From assembly GCA_024280155.1 (NCBI GenBank), contig JAJRQQ010000109.1, forward strand, positions 1 to 52,451: a DNA stretch of 52,451 bases, in the 5' to 3' direction. A program made the position numbers and the translations under genes. Shown here piece after piece: positions 8,943 through 17,625 of the stretch (position 1 is its first letter; the number at the start of each line of letters is the position of its first letter). This DNA comes from Bacteroidota bacterium. GTDB lineage: Bacteria; Bacteroidota; Bacteroidia; Flavobacteriales_D; Crocinitomicaceae. The notes beneath the pieces were generated by a model. The model ran no database searches. It saw nothing but the letters and a program-made list of their open reading frames with translations, and had not been told where the DNA came from.

Positions 8943-10145
8943 ATGAGCCAAGGACACAGCACAGTGGATGAAGTGGAGGAGAAATGTATTCTTGTTGGAG
9001 TCATTACTCAATCCATAACCGAAGAACAAGCGATTGAATATATCGATGAGTTAGAGTTTCTTGCAGAGACAGCAGGGGCTATTACGAAAAAGAGATTCTT
9101 TCAGAAATTACCAATGATTAATTCCAAAACTTTTGTCGGTTCTGGTAAATTGGATGAGATAAGGATGTATATCAATGCAAATGACATTGAAACAGCGATA
9201 TTTGATGACGAATTATCACCTTCTCAGCTGAGAAATATTGAGCGAATATTGGAGATTAAAGTGTTGGATAGAAATATTCTAATTCTTGATATTTTCGCAA
9301 GTAGAGCGAGAACTTCCAATGCAAAAACACAAGTTGAATTAGCGCAATTACAGTATTTCTTGCCTCGATTAACGCGTTTATGGACTCATCTCGATCGTGA
9401 AAAGGGTGGAATTGGTATGCGAAGTGGTGCAGGTGAAACTCAAATTGAAGTCGATCGAAGATTGGTTCAAGATAAAATCGCTCTTCTTAAAAAGAAATTA
9501 AAAGCAATCGATAAACAAAAAGCTGTTCAACGAGGAAATCGAGGTCAATTAGTTCGTGTAGCTCTTGTCGGTTACACCAATGTTGGAAAAAGTACCGTGA
9601 TGAACATGTTGAGTAAATCAAAAGTTTTTGCGGAGAATAAATTATTCGCAACGCTCGATACAACTGTTCGTAAAGTGGTGATTGAGAATCTTCCTTTTTT
9701 ATTGGCTGATACTGTTGGGTTTATTCGTAAACTTCCACATCAATTAGTGGATTCATTTAAGTCTACGCTGGACGAAGTTCGTGAAGCAGATATGTTGGTT
9801 CATATTTTAGATATCTCTCATCCAAATTTTGAAGATCACTACAATGTTGTATGTGAAACTTTAGCAGAAATTGATAAAACAGACAAACCTACAATGGTCG
9901 TGTTCAATAAAATTGATGCTTATAAGTACATTCAAAAAGATGCTGACGATCTAACTCCAATGGAGCCTGAAAATTATTCTTTGGAAGATTTAAAGAAAAC
10001 ATGGATGGCAAAATTAGATGGGACAGAGTGTGTTTTTATTTCGGCAACGAATAAAGATAATATCGAAGAATTTAAAAGTGCTCTTTATAAAGAGGTGAAG
10101 ATCATTTTCCAAGAAAGGTATCCTTACCACAATTTCTTATATTAA
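8943..10145 (+). CDS. hflX: ribosome-associated GTPase HflX
   Basis: HflX is a GTPase that binds the 50S subunit and splits stalled or stress-inactivated ribosomes. The 400-residue protein has the N-terminal HflX domain (about 25-115), a basic linker with the family-typical GGIGMRSGAGETQIE, and a G domain. The P-loop is GYTNVGKST at residues 210-218, followed by DTVGFIRKLPHQL (G3) and FNKID (G4). Length is normal for Bacteroidota HflX. Its last bases overlap the stop codon of a decayed transposase on the other strand, so an IS66 insertion must have ended just at the hflX stop. Confidence 0.96.
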   Translation: MSQGHSTVDEVEEKCILVGVITQSITEEQAIEYIDELEFLAETAGAITKKRFFQKLPMINSKTFVGSGKLDEIRMYINANDIETAIFDDELSPSQLRNIERILEIKVLDRNILILDIFASRARTSNAKTQVELAQLQYFLPRLTRLWTHLDREKGGIGMRSGAGETQIEVDRRLVQDKIALLKKKLKAIDKQKAVQRGNRGQLVRVALVGYTNVGKSTVMNMLSKSKVFAENKLFATLDTTVRKVVIENLPFLLADTVGFIRKLPHQLVDSFKSTLDEVREADMLVHILDISHPNFEDHYNVVCETLAEIDKTDKPTMVVFNKIDAYKYIQKDADDLTPMEPENYSLEDLKKTWMAKLDGTECVFISATNKDNIEEFKSALYKEVKIIFQERYPYHNFLY

Positions 10146-10412
10146 TTATACAGAATTTTAGTATCCGACCGAGCAACATTATCTAGAACAAACGTCATCC
10201 ATTTTAGTGAGTCAACACCATTCATTTTACAAGTTCCCATGAACGTATAAAACATTGCAGTTCTTTGTGCACTGGGATGAGAACCAGCAAAAAGATAATT
10301 CTTTCTTCCAAGCGAATTTGGGAGAATGCTGTTTTCGATTAAGTTATTGATTTTTGTAAATCACCGTTGTAGAGAAAATTATGTAAACTGTCCCATAATA
10401 GGTAAATACTTT
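10142..10412 (-). pseudogene. IS66 transposase (TnpC) C-terminal fragment, frameshifted
   Basis: The leftward translation shows the conserved IS66 C-terminus: INNLIENSILPNSLGRKNYL, then FAGSHPSAQRTA and MGTCKMNGVDSLKWM, ending at a TAA at 10142-10144. Upstream, LLWDSLHNFLYNGDL continues the same protein in another frame, so at least one frameshift lies near 10350. There is no start and no catalytic core, so the fragment is non-functional. Confidence 0.78.
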
Positions 10413-10566
10413 GCCCATCAAACTTTTTGGGAGCACCTTCTTCTTTTCCTCTGCAGAAAAACCAGCAATTTCTCTTTTTTTTTGCACAAAGTCCATTAAC
10501 CCCCTTTCGTATATCGCAAGGTTTGGCGTACATAAATATTTTTAGCGAAGTCGAGAAATTGATCAT
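10413..10566 (-). pseudogene. IS66 accessory protein (TnpB/Orf2) N-terminal fragment
   Basis: From ATG 10566 the frame reads MINFSTSLKIFMYAKPCDIR, then KGVNGLCA, matching the start of IS66 Orf2 (the family pattern is MRKxxDGL). After about 30 residues the similarity ends and the frame runs, through a deletion junction, into transposase sequence. The ATG overlaps the stop of the preceding tnpA fragment as ATGA, as in intact IS66 elements. Confidence 0.7.
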
Positions 10567-10634
10567 ACTTCAAAAACAGTGATTGGATGCCCAGATGGAG
10601 TTGTTAATTCAAACAATTTATCTGAAACAGTCGT
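10563..10634 (-). pseudogene. IS66 Orf1 (TnpA) C-terminal fragment
   Basis: An open stretch of about 23 codons ends KLFELTTPSGHPITVFEV and a TGA at 10565-10563. The LTxPxG pattern near the end is like the tail of IS66 Orf1 proteins of Bacteroidota. The fragment is short and the assignment relies on its position before the Orf2 fragment. Confidence 0.5.
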
Positions 10635-10659
10635 TTAAATTATTTCTAGTAATGTGATT

Positions 10660-11847
10660 TTATTTCGTTTCCTTTATCGCTTCCAAAATGATTTTCCCAG
10701 CCATTCTTATCTCTTCTTCTGATATGTTTAAAGGAGGAGAAAGTCTAAAACTATAAGGGTGTGATAAAAACCAAAAAGAAATCAGTCCTTTTTCAAGACA
10801 TCTACTCACTACTTTTTCTACACGCTCAAAAGACTCCATATCAAAGGCGAACATCATTCCTATGCGTCGAATTTCAGTGATTTCATCGGATGCTCCAATG
10901 AGGTCTTCGAGCAATTTCCCCAATCGTTCAACTTCGTCATAATCAATTTCTTCCTCCATCACTTCAAGGCATGCATTTGCCGCAGCTGCAACCACAGGGT
11001 GTCCTCCGAAGGTTGTAATGTGTCCCAACATTGGGCTAAAAGTGAATTGATTTAGTTTTTCTTTTGAAGAGACGAGAGCTCCAATTGGCATTCCTCCGCC
11101 CAACGCTTTTCCGAGTGTTAACACATCAGGAACAACATTGAAATGTTCGAAGGCAAATAATTTTCCTGTTCGTCCGATTCCACATTGAATTTCATCAAAA
11201 ATAAGCAATGCTCCAACTTCCGAACAACGTTTTCTCAAAGCTGTCATAAATTCTTGCGATGGAACACGAACACCAGCATCACCTTGAACGGTTTCGATGA
11301 TAACACCCGCTGTTTTTTCGGTGATTTGTATCAAATCTTCAATAGAATTGAAGGATAGAAAGCGAATATCAGGCAATAAAGGGCGAAATGCTTCTTTTTT
11401 TGTTTCGTTTCCAGAAACACTCATTGAACCATGTGTAGAACCGTGATAAGAACCTCTGAAAGATACCATTTCTGTTCTGCCTGTTACTCGCTTTGCTAAT
11501 TTTAACGCAGCTTCATTGGCTTCTGTACCGGAATTAACAGGGTAAACTTGATTCAAAGAATCGGGAAGAAGTGAAGTTAATCGCTTACTAAATACAAGTG
11601 GAGCATCCTGGATATATTCTCCATACACCATTACGTGTAGGTGTTTGTCAATCTGATTTTTTAAAGCCGATACAACTTTGGGGTGATTGTGGCCGATATT
11701 GTTTACAGCAACACCAGCAATCATATCCATGTAGGATTTTCCCGATTTATCATAAATAAAAATCCCTCTCGCATTTTTAACATCAATTAAAAAAGGAGTA
11801 GGATTGGTTTGTCCTTGAAAAGTTAAAAATTCTTTTGTAGAACTCAT
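10660..11847 (-). CDS. class III PLP-dependent aminotransferase (acetylornithine/4-aminobutyrate type)
   Basis: The 395-residue enzyme has the full class III fold signature. SGTEAN (106-111) binds the cofactor phosphate, Asp218 in IFDEIQCG contacts the pyridine nitrogen, and Lys247 in LTLGKALGGGMPIGA forms the Schiff base. It transfers an amino group from an omega-amino or alpha-amino donor to a keto acid; the exact substrate cannot be read from sequence, and argD, GABA or ornithine aminotransferase roles are all possible. It is the last gene of a run of four on the minus strand, 14 bases after the transketolase C-subunit, so it is probably co-transcribed with it. An IS66 relic lies just downstream. 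Confidence 0.9.
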   Translation of the reverse strand: MSSTKEFLTFQGQTNPTPFLIDVKNARGIFIYDKSGKSYMDMIAGVAVNNIGHNHPKVVSALKNQIDKHLHVMVYGEYIQDAPLVFSKRLTSLLPDSLNQVYPVNSGTEANEAALKLAKRVTGRTEMVSFRGSYHGSTHGSMSVSGNETKKEAFRPLLPDIRFLSFNSIEDLIQITEKTAGVIIETVQGDAGVRVPSQEFMTALRKRCSEVGALLIFDEIQCGIGRTGKLFAFEHFNVVPDVLTLGKALGGGMPIGALVSSKEKLNQFTFSPMLGHITTFGGHPVVAAAANACLEVMEEEIDYDEVERLGKLLEDLIGASDEITEIRRIGMMFAFDMESFERVEKVVSRCLEKGLISFWFLSHPYSFRLSPPLNISEEEIRMAGKIILEAIKETK

Positions 11848-11861
11848 CTTTTATGTGGTGA

Positions 11862-12821
11862 TTATTTTCGTGTCATCACTTTCAATGCTGCTGCAATAAC
11901 ATCAGGTGTATCGATGTGATATTTTTCTAACAATTGATCAGGTGTTCCACTTTCTCCAAAAGTATCGTTTACTGCAACAAATTCTTGTGGTGTTGGATTG
12001 TGAATGGCTAAAACTCTCGCAACTGATTCACCTAATCCACCATTGTACATGTGTTCTTCTGCAGTGACCACGCAACCAGTTTTAGCAACAGAATCTAGGA
12101 TTGCTTTTTCATCCAAAGGCTTAATCGTGTGCATATTGATTACTTCCGCAGAAATCCCTTGCTTTTCTAATTCTTGTGCTGCTTCAATCGATTTCCAAAC
12201 CAAATGACCGCATGCAATAATCGTAACGTCTGTTCCTTCAACAATAACATCTGCTTTACCAATTTCAAATTTCGCATCCTCTTTTACAAAAATTGGAACA
12301 GATGGACGACCGAAACGTAAATAAACAGGGCCGTCAAGTTCTGCAATAGCAATCGTTGCTTGTTTTGTTTGATTAAAATCCGCAGGAACGATAACCGTCA
12401 TATTGGGTAACATTTTCATCATTCCAATATCTTCTAAGGTTTGGTGAGTTGCACCATCCTCTCCAAGTGTTAATCCAGCATGAGAAGCACAAATTTTCAC
12501 ATTCTTTTTAGAATACGCTACCGATTGACGAATTTGATCATACACACGAGCAGTTGAGAAATTTGCAAATGTTCCAGTGTAAGGAATCTTCGCGCCTATT
12601 GTCATTCCTGCAGCCATTCCAATCATGTTTGCTTCAGAAATACCCACTTGGAAGAAACGTTCTGGGAATTCATTCTCGAATGCATTCATTTTTAATGAAC
12701 CAGTAAGGTCAGCACAAAGAGCAACTACGTCACTGTTTTGTTTACCTACTTCCAAAAGACCTTCTCCAAATCCTGATCTTGTGTCTTTTTTTCCTAATAC
12801 TTCGATTTCTGATGCTTTCAT
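11862..12821 (-). CDS. transketolase C-terminal subunit (pyrimidine-binding and C-terminal domains)
   Basis: This 319-residue protein is the second half of a split transketolase. It has the pyrimidine-binding domain ([20 protein letters not shown] through [20 protein letters not shown], and [17 protein letters not shown]) and the C-terminal domain (about 190-310). With the N-subunit at 14171-15013 it would form the thiamine-diphosphate enzyme that moves two-carbon units in the non-oxidative pentose phosphate pathway. I chose the ATG at 12821 ([13 protein letters not shown]): it overlaps the stop of the VWA gene as ATGA and gives the usual length. An upstream start at 12941 would add 40 residues of VWA-gene sequence read in another frame. 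Confidence 0.93.
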   Translation of the reverse strand: MKASEIEVLGKKDTRSGFGEGLLEVGKQNSDVVALCADLTGSLKMNAFENEFPERFFQVGISEANMIGMAAGMTIGAKIPYTGTFANFSTARVYDQIRQSVAYSKKNVKICASHAGLTLGEDGATHQTLEDIGMMKMLPNMTVIVPADFNQTKQATIAIAELDGPVYLRFGRPSVPIFVKEDAKFEIGKADVIVEGTDVTIIACGHLVWKSIEAAQELEKQGISAEVINMHTIKPLDEKAILDSVAKTGCVVTAEEHMYNGGLGESVARVLAIHNPTPQEFVAVNDTFGESGTPDQLLEKYHIDTPDVIAAALKVMTRK

Positions 12822-14170
12822 AATCTTAATGATGTCGTTGTGTTTGAGTTTATTCGAAATTCTTTCTCCATAGTATAAGATGAAGATTTTAATTTTTTCT
12901 GTCTGTAAATTACTTTGTATAATCCGGGTTGAAGTTGCCAAGTATCGTAAAGTGACTTGTCTTTTAAATTACATACCCAGTCCCAAGTTCCGTCGCTGTT
13001 TTTAGTAAAAATCTGTCCAACAATTGAATTGCTTACTTTGTATTTTAAAAATCCAGGCGCTTTGATGTCGATGTAGCTAGTCGAACTTTGGTTTACATTA
13101 AGTGTGATGTATATTCTCGGTAATGTGAGAATTTCCACATCGTATGTTCCAATCAAATATTTATCGGATTTATTAATTTTCTGTGTGTTTAGAGTCCTGT
13201 GTTCACCACTTTGTATGATACGCATATCAATTTGATAAGGTTTACTCGCGTTTAGAAAACGAGCTTTAATGTATCCTTGGGGACAGTCAACTTCGATTGT
13301 ATTGTGCTTGTTTCGTTGAAGAATAATTCCTTTTTTATAAACTCTTGGCGTTGTATTTACAACTAAGTCATAAGTGTTTTTTGGGTCGATGATTAAAGTG
13401 TCAGGATTACCATGTTTATTTATGGTGTGAGTAAAAGTGTACATTAACTCATTTGTATTTTCTTTGTACAAGAACATGGTGACATCCGTTTCTAAAGGTT
13501 GATGATTGATGTTGTTCAGGTTGATTTGTACAGTAGTGTTCAGCAGAGCTTTGTTAACGACATTGTGTAATACTTTTGCGAATGCATCTTTCGTTTCAGC
13601 ATCGGAATAACTACCAATACATTTGAATTTTTCAAGATAAGACAAGTCCATCCCAAGTCCAATCACAAAAGGAGTTACTCTTACTCCTTTGTCGTGCAGT
13701 TTTTTAGCAATCACACAAGGGTCGTTATCGCAAGCTTCTAAACCGTCAGTGATAAGGATAATTATGTTGCGAGAAGTTTGATCTGGGAAATCTCCAGCTG
13801 CAGCTTCTAAAGAACGAGCAATAGGTGTTGTACCTTTCGCGTAAATCGATTTAATTCTTGTTTTGACTTGCGAGAAATTATTAGGAGCGAATGGAACCTC
13901 TAATTTCGTATCGTTACAATCTTGGAACGTTGCTGTAATTGGTGATTGATGACCGTAAACCCGTAAACCAATTTCTAAATTGGGCACATCTTTTAATCCA
14001 TCTACCGTTTTTGCTAACAATTCTTTTGCCGCTTCAATTCGAGTTTGACTACCCCAAGATGCATTCATACTATTTGAAGCGTCTAGAATAAAAAGAATAC
14101 GTGTTAACGAATCTTGTCCATAGCTACATGAAGCAAAGAATAATAATGATATGAGAAATAATTTTTTCAA
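12818..14170 (-). CDS. secreted or lipid-anchored VWA-domain protein inserted between the transketolase subunit genes
   Basis: The protein has 450 residues: a signal peptide ([19 protein letters not shown], with a possible lipobox FASC), then a von Willebrand A domain (about 25-215) with an intact metal-ion-dependent adhesion site. This consists of DASNS, the GTTPIARS threonine loop and [11 protein letters not shown]. The C-terminal half is beta-rich, probably two sandwich domains, without a known motif. The VWA fold binds partner proteins through Mg2+; the ligand is unknown. The only start is a TTG immediately after the TAA of the transketolase N-subunit, in the same reading frame with no spacer, and its stop overlaps the next gene as ATGA. 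Translation is therefore probably coupled at both ends. Why a periplasmic or surface protein sits inside a metabolic operon is unexplained. Confidence 0.83.
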   Translation of the reverse strand: MKKLFLISLLFFASCSYGQDSLTRILFILDASNSMNASWGSQTRIEAAKELLAKTVDGLKDVPNLEIGLRVYGHQSPITATFQDCNDTKLEVPFAPNNFSQVKTRIKSIYAKGTTPIARSLEAAAGDFPDQTSRNIIILITDGLEACDNDPCVIAKKLHDKGVRVTPFVIGLGMDLSYLEKFKCIGSYSDAETKDAFAKVLHNVVNKALLNTTVQINLNNINHQPLETDVTMFLYKENTNELMYTFTHTINKHGNPDTLIIDPKNTYDLVVNTTPRVYKKGIILQRNKHNTIEVDCPQGYIKARFLNASKPYQIDMRIIQSGEHRTLNTQKINKSDKYLIGTYDVEILTLPRIYITLNVNQSSTSYIDIKAPGFLKYKVSNSIVGQIFTKNSDGTWDWVCNLKDKSLYDTWQLQPGLYKVIYRQKKLKSSSYTMEKEFRINSNTTTSLRL

Positions 14171-15013
14171 TTAATAATCGCCTAAAGTTTCTTCAAGTTG
14201 ACCAAGAGCATCTACTAATTGTTCAGGGTTCGGAGTGCTTCCGTGCCATTTGTGTGTCCCCATCATGTAATCAACCCCTTGACCCATTTCAGTTTTCATT
14301 ATGATCATGATTGGCTTACCATTTCCTGTCAATTCCTTCGCTTTTGCGAAAGTTGCTTTGATTTCGTCGATGTTATGTCCGTCCATTTCGAGCACTTCCC
14401 ATCCAAAAGCTTGCCATTTTTGAGGGAGGTTCCCTAAAGAAATTACATCGTCCAAATCTCCATCTATCTGTCTTCCGTTGTAATCGATGGTTGCAATTAA
14501 ATTGTCAACATTATTTGCTGCAGCGTATAAAGCTGCTTCCCAGATTTGACCTTCTTGCAATTCACCATCACCGTGAAGTGTATAAACGAGAGAATCATCA
14601 CCTGTTAATTTTTTAATTTCAGCTGTTCCAATCGCGCAAGATAATCCTTGACCTAGAGAGCCAGATGCCATTCGAATTCCAGGTAAACCTTTATCTGTAG
14701 AAGGGTGACCTTGTAAACGTGTGCCTAGTTTTCTAAAAGTACTTAATTCTGAAACAGGAAAATAACCCGACCTTGCAAGTACACTATAGAAAACAGGTGA
14801 AATATGTCCGTTAGAAAGATAAAATACATCTTCATTCTTTGCATTCATATCGAAAGGAGAAGGAGTGTTTTTCATTTGGTCAAAATAAAGAGTGGTTAAG
14901 AAGTCTGCACAACCTAATGACCCTCCAGGATGACCTGAATTGCATTCACACACCATTCTTAAAATATCTCTTCTAACCTGAGATGCAATTCTTTCTAACT
15001 CTTTTGTTTCCAT
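14171..15013 (-). CDS. transketolase N-terminal subunit (thiamine diphosphate-binding)
   Basis: The 280-residue protein is the first half of a split transketolase. It begins with the family-typical NSGHPGGSLGCADF (about 25-38) and holds the thiamine-diphosphate/Mg2+ motif from GDGELQEGQIW (148-158) to IDYN (to 179), plus GSLGQGLSCAIG and a Gly-His at GTHKWHG. Length matches split transketolases of Bacteroidota. It should pair with the C-subunit at 11862-12821. Its TAA is followed directly by the TTG of the VWA gene in the same frame, so any readthrough would give a fused protein. It is the promoter-proximal gene of the operon, but no clear TAnnTTTG box was found in 15014-15160. Confidence 0.94.
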   Translation of the reverse strand: METKELERIASQVRRDILRMVCECNSGHPGGSLGCADFLTTLYFDQMKNTPSPFDMNAKNEDVFYLSNGHISPVFYSVLARSGYFPVSELSTFRKLGTRLQGHPSTDKGLPGIRMASGSLGQGLSCAIGTAEIKKLTGDDSLVYTLHGDGELQEGQIWEAALYAAANNVDNLIATIDYNGRQIDGDLDDVISLGNLPQKWQAFGWEVLEMDGHNIDEIKATFAKAKELTGNGKPIMIIMKTEMGQGVDYMMGTHKWHGSTPNPEQLVDALGQLEETLGDY

Positions 15014-15204
15014 TGTTTATTGGTTTTGTTCTGAATTTAAAAGTGTAAAAATAAGTTTATTTATTAATTTTGCCGATAAGAACTAAAACCTTTTATCATC
15101 ATTGTGCAACTTTTTGTTAACAATGGACGTTTAGAAGATGAATGCAATAAAAAAAATACAATGATGGTAAGAATAAGTTTTCTTTTTTCTTTTTAACTTC
15201 TTTT

Positions 15205-17508
15205 TTGGGCAATGCTCAAACAATAAATTATGTGACAAGTGAAGAATATGCTCAGTTAAAACTGGATGGTCAGTTGGTCGGTAATGAAGTGTTGTTGAGT
15301 GAAGGTCAGTTTAATACAAGTGATAGTCTGATTATTTATCAAGGATTTATTTCTCAACCGGAAGCAGTTGGTTGTTCTGGATACACTGACCCATCAGGAC
15401 CTTCGTTGCCAGTTACATCCCTTGATGACGGTTGGGTTACTGCGAGTCCATTGACCTTGCCTTTTAATTTTTGTTTTTTTGGAAGTACACAAACTCAAGT
15501 TTGGGTAAATAACAATGGGAATATAAGTTTTAATGGAGGTATTTCCTCTTTTACGTCTAATGCTTTTCCTTCTACAGGTAATGAGATGATAGCAGCTTTT
15601 TGGGCAGATGTAGATTTAACGGGTGCTGGTACTGTTCATGCTACGGTAACACCTACTTATGCTATTTTTAATTGGGTAGATGTAGGCTATTTTAATGGGC
15701 AGACAGATAAAAAGTGTTCTTTTCAAATTATTATTTCTGATGGAGTTGACCCTATTATCTTTGGAGGTAATGTAGCGATTCATTATGCGGATATGCAATG
15801 GACTACAGGGTCAGCTTCAGGTGGTACAAATGGCTTTGGAGGCACGCCTGCCACAGTAGGAGCAAATAGAGGGAATAATGTTGATTTTTTTCAAATTGGA
15901 AGATTTGATCATGAAGGCGTGGATTATGATGGTCCTAATGGTGTTAATGATGGTGTAAGTTGGTTAGATGATAAGTCATTTTATTTTGATTTTTGTACTA
16001 CAAGTAATGGTAATATTGAGCCGATTCCTTTGAATACTCAATATTGTGACACTTTTAAAGTTTGTAGCGTAGGAGATTCAATTGATATTTCCTTTCCTTT
16101 TCTTTCTCCTGAAAATAGTCAAACAACAACTGTAACATATAGTTCTCCTACCCTGACAAGTACTCAAATTATTTCGAATGTTTCGGGTGCATCAGGTGAG
16201 ATTACAATAAGAATTGACGGGTCGCAGGAAGCAATAGGTGTACATGACATTACAATTACTGCTACAGATGATTTTACACCAGCAGGAGTGACAACCGTGT
16301 CATACTGGGTGGAAGTTACAGACGCTGCTTTGGCTTTTCCTGTTACACCATCGTTAGATTATACAATGCAGTGCGCACCAGTTACGTTTTCGATATTAAA
16401 TGGACCTTTTGATGGGTATTTATGGGAAACAGGTGATGTTACACCAACATTAACAATGAATAATTATTTTAATGATACCCTCTCTGTTGTATTAGTTGAT
16501 GGAGGGTGTAAGTTTTATTTAGATTCTGTTGTTATGGTCCCTGCAAATCCATATTTTAATATTCAAGGTTCTTTAGATTTTTGTGCATCAACGAATAGTA
16601 CTTTTATTGAGATAGGTGACTCTATATCAATGGGGAGCATTACGTGGGGGCTGTCGGATCAATCGTTAGATACTATTTTTTCTAATTATTTATTAGACGG
16701 AACTTACACTTTACATGCAACTGATTTGACTGGATTGTGTTCTTCTGATACAACTTTTACAGTTATTGTAAAACCGTCACCTCAGATTTTTGGAGATACA
16801 GTTGCTTGTAATTTTGGACTACAAGTTGGTGGGACACAATCTTTCAACGGTGGGACATGGTTTGCATCTGATACGTCGGTGCATTTCAACCCAAGTAACA
16901 CAGTTGATAACCCATTGATAACAACAACGAACAATAATGGGGTTATTTATACCGTAACTTATATTGATAATGAATGTAATGATACGCTAACTGCGGATAT
17001 TGATTTTCCACCGTATCCATGGACGTATCTATCTGATACTGTTTTATGTCAAGGGGTTACATTCAATTTAACAGCACCAAATGAAAATAACTACCCAACA
17101 ACCTATGAGTGGAATGATGGAACAACAACTGAGACAATTTCAATTACTCAAGCTGGAACATATACTGTTCTATTGAATAATATCTGTCATTCTGGTGGAG
17201 ATACTGTTGTAATTGATTATAAATTATGTGACATCGCTGCCCCAAACGTGATTTCACTTGCTCCTGGTTCGCAAAATCAGACATGGTATGTTAAGGCAGA
17301 TGGATTGAAAGAATTCAATCTTGTGATTACAAATCGATGGGGGAGTGTTATATATGAATGTAACGACCCTCAAGCCAATTGTCATTGGGATGGTAGAGAT
17401 AGAAAAGGGGACTTTGTAGGAGAAGGAACATATTTCTACTTGATTGATGCGAAGACTGAAGGTGGAGAAGAACTTCAAAAACATGGATTCATTCAGGTCG
17501 TTGACTAG
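15205..17508 (+). CDS. large secreted protein with NIDO-like domain and type B (gliding-motility) sorting domain; signal peptide frameshifted
   Basis: The open frame encodes 767 residues from a TTG at 15205. The N-terminal part has a nidogen-like domain (about 60-270: VWVNNNGNISFNG, MIAAFWADVDLTG, FQIIISDGVDPI, YADMQWTTGSASGG). Immunoglobulin-like beta repeats follow. The C-terminus is the gliding-motility-associated type B sorting domain (from about 680: LVITNRWGSVIYECND, NCHWDGRD, GEGTYFYLIDA). It should be exported by the type IX system. No signal peptide follows the TTG. However an ATG at 15161 reads MMVRISFLFSF and hits TAA at 15194-15196. One extra T in the T6 or T5 tract (15183-15194) would join it to LTSFLGNAQ, a perfect signal peptide, giving about 782 residues. 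The gene is either broken, switched off, or misread by one base. Confidence 0.82.
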   Translation: MGNAQTINYVTSEEYAQLKLDGQLVGNEVLLSEGQFNTSDSLIIYQGFISQPEAVGCSGYTDPSGPSLPVTSLDDGWVTASPLTLPFNFCFFGSTQTQVWVNNNGNISFNGGISSFTSNAFPSTGNEMIAAFWADVDLTGAGTVHATVTPTYAIFNWVDVGYFNGQTDKKCSFQIIISDGVDPIIFGGNVAIHYADMQWTTGSASGGTNGFGGTPATVGANRGNNVDFFQIGRFDHEGVDYDGPNGVNDGVSWLDDKSFYFDFCTTSNGNIEPIPLNTQYCDTFKVCSVGDSIDISFPFLSPENSQTTTVTYSSPTLTSTQIISNVSGASGEITIRIDGSQEAIGVHDITITATDDFTPAGVTTVSYWVEVTDAALAFPVTPSLDYTMQCAPVTFSILNGPFDGYLWETGDVTPTLTMNNYFNDTLSVVLVDGGCKFYLDSVVMVPANPYFNIQGSLDFCASTNSTFIEIGDSISMGSITWGLSDQSLDTIFSNYLLDGTYTLHATDLTGLCSSDTTFTVIVKPSPQIFGDTVACNFGLQVGGTQSFNGGTWFASDTSVHFNPSNTVDNPLITTTNNNGVIYTVTYIDNECNDTLTADIDFPPYPWTYLSDTVLCQGVTFNLTAPNENNYPTTYEWNDGTTTETISITQAGTYTVLLNNICHSGGDTVVIDYKLCDIAAPNVISLAPGSQNQTWYVKADGLKEFNLVITNRWGSVIYECNDPQANCHWDGRDRKGDFVGEGTYFYLIDAKTEGGEELQKHGFIQVVD

Positions 17509-17532
17509 TGACTTAAACGATTTAATTAAATT

Positions 17533-17564
17533 AAAAAGGGGAATCTTCGGGTTCTCCTTTTTTT
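17533..17564 (+). terminator. intrinsic terminator after the type B sorted protein gene
   Basis: An 11-bp stem (AAAAAGGGGAA with TTCTCCTTTTT, one G-T wobble) around the loop TCTTCGGG ends in a run of seven T. It lies 25 bases after the stop at 17508 and 60 bases before gap. Confidence 0.75.
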
Positions 17565-17625
17565 GTACAAAAAACTTTATTAACTTAATAGTCGAATTTA
17601 AAGATAATCAGATAAAAAAGATAAA

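Larger units (their letters stand above)
10142..10634 (-). mobile_element. degenerate IS66-family insertion sequence (relic)
   Basis: Reading leftward, this 490-bp stretch has remnants of all three IS66 genes in normal order: a tnpA tail, a tnpB head overlapping it by ATGA, and a tnpC tail. A large internal deletion has joined tnpB to tnpC, and a frameshift lies near 10350. No terminal inverted repeats or target duplication were identified. This is the only recognisable content of the otherwise empty 10146-10659 interval. Confidence 0.75.

Noticed and set aside
12822-12941. N-terminal extension of the transketolase C-subunit
   Set aside because: The extra 40 residues are the VWA gene's end read in another frame. 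The ATG at 12821 gives the normal length and an ATGA overlap.
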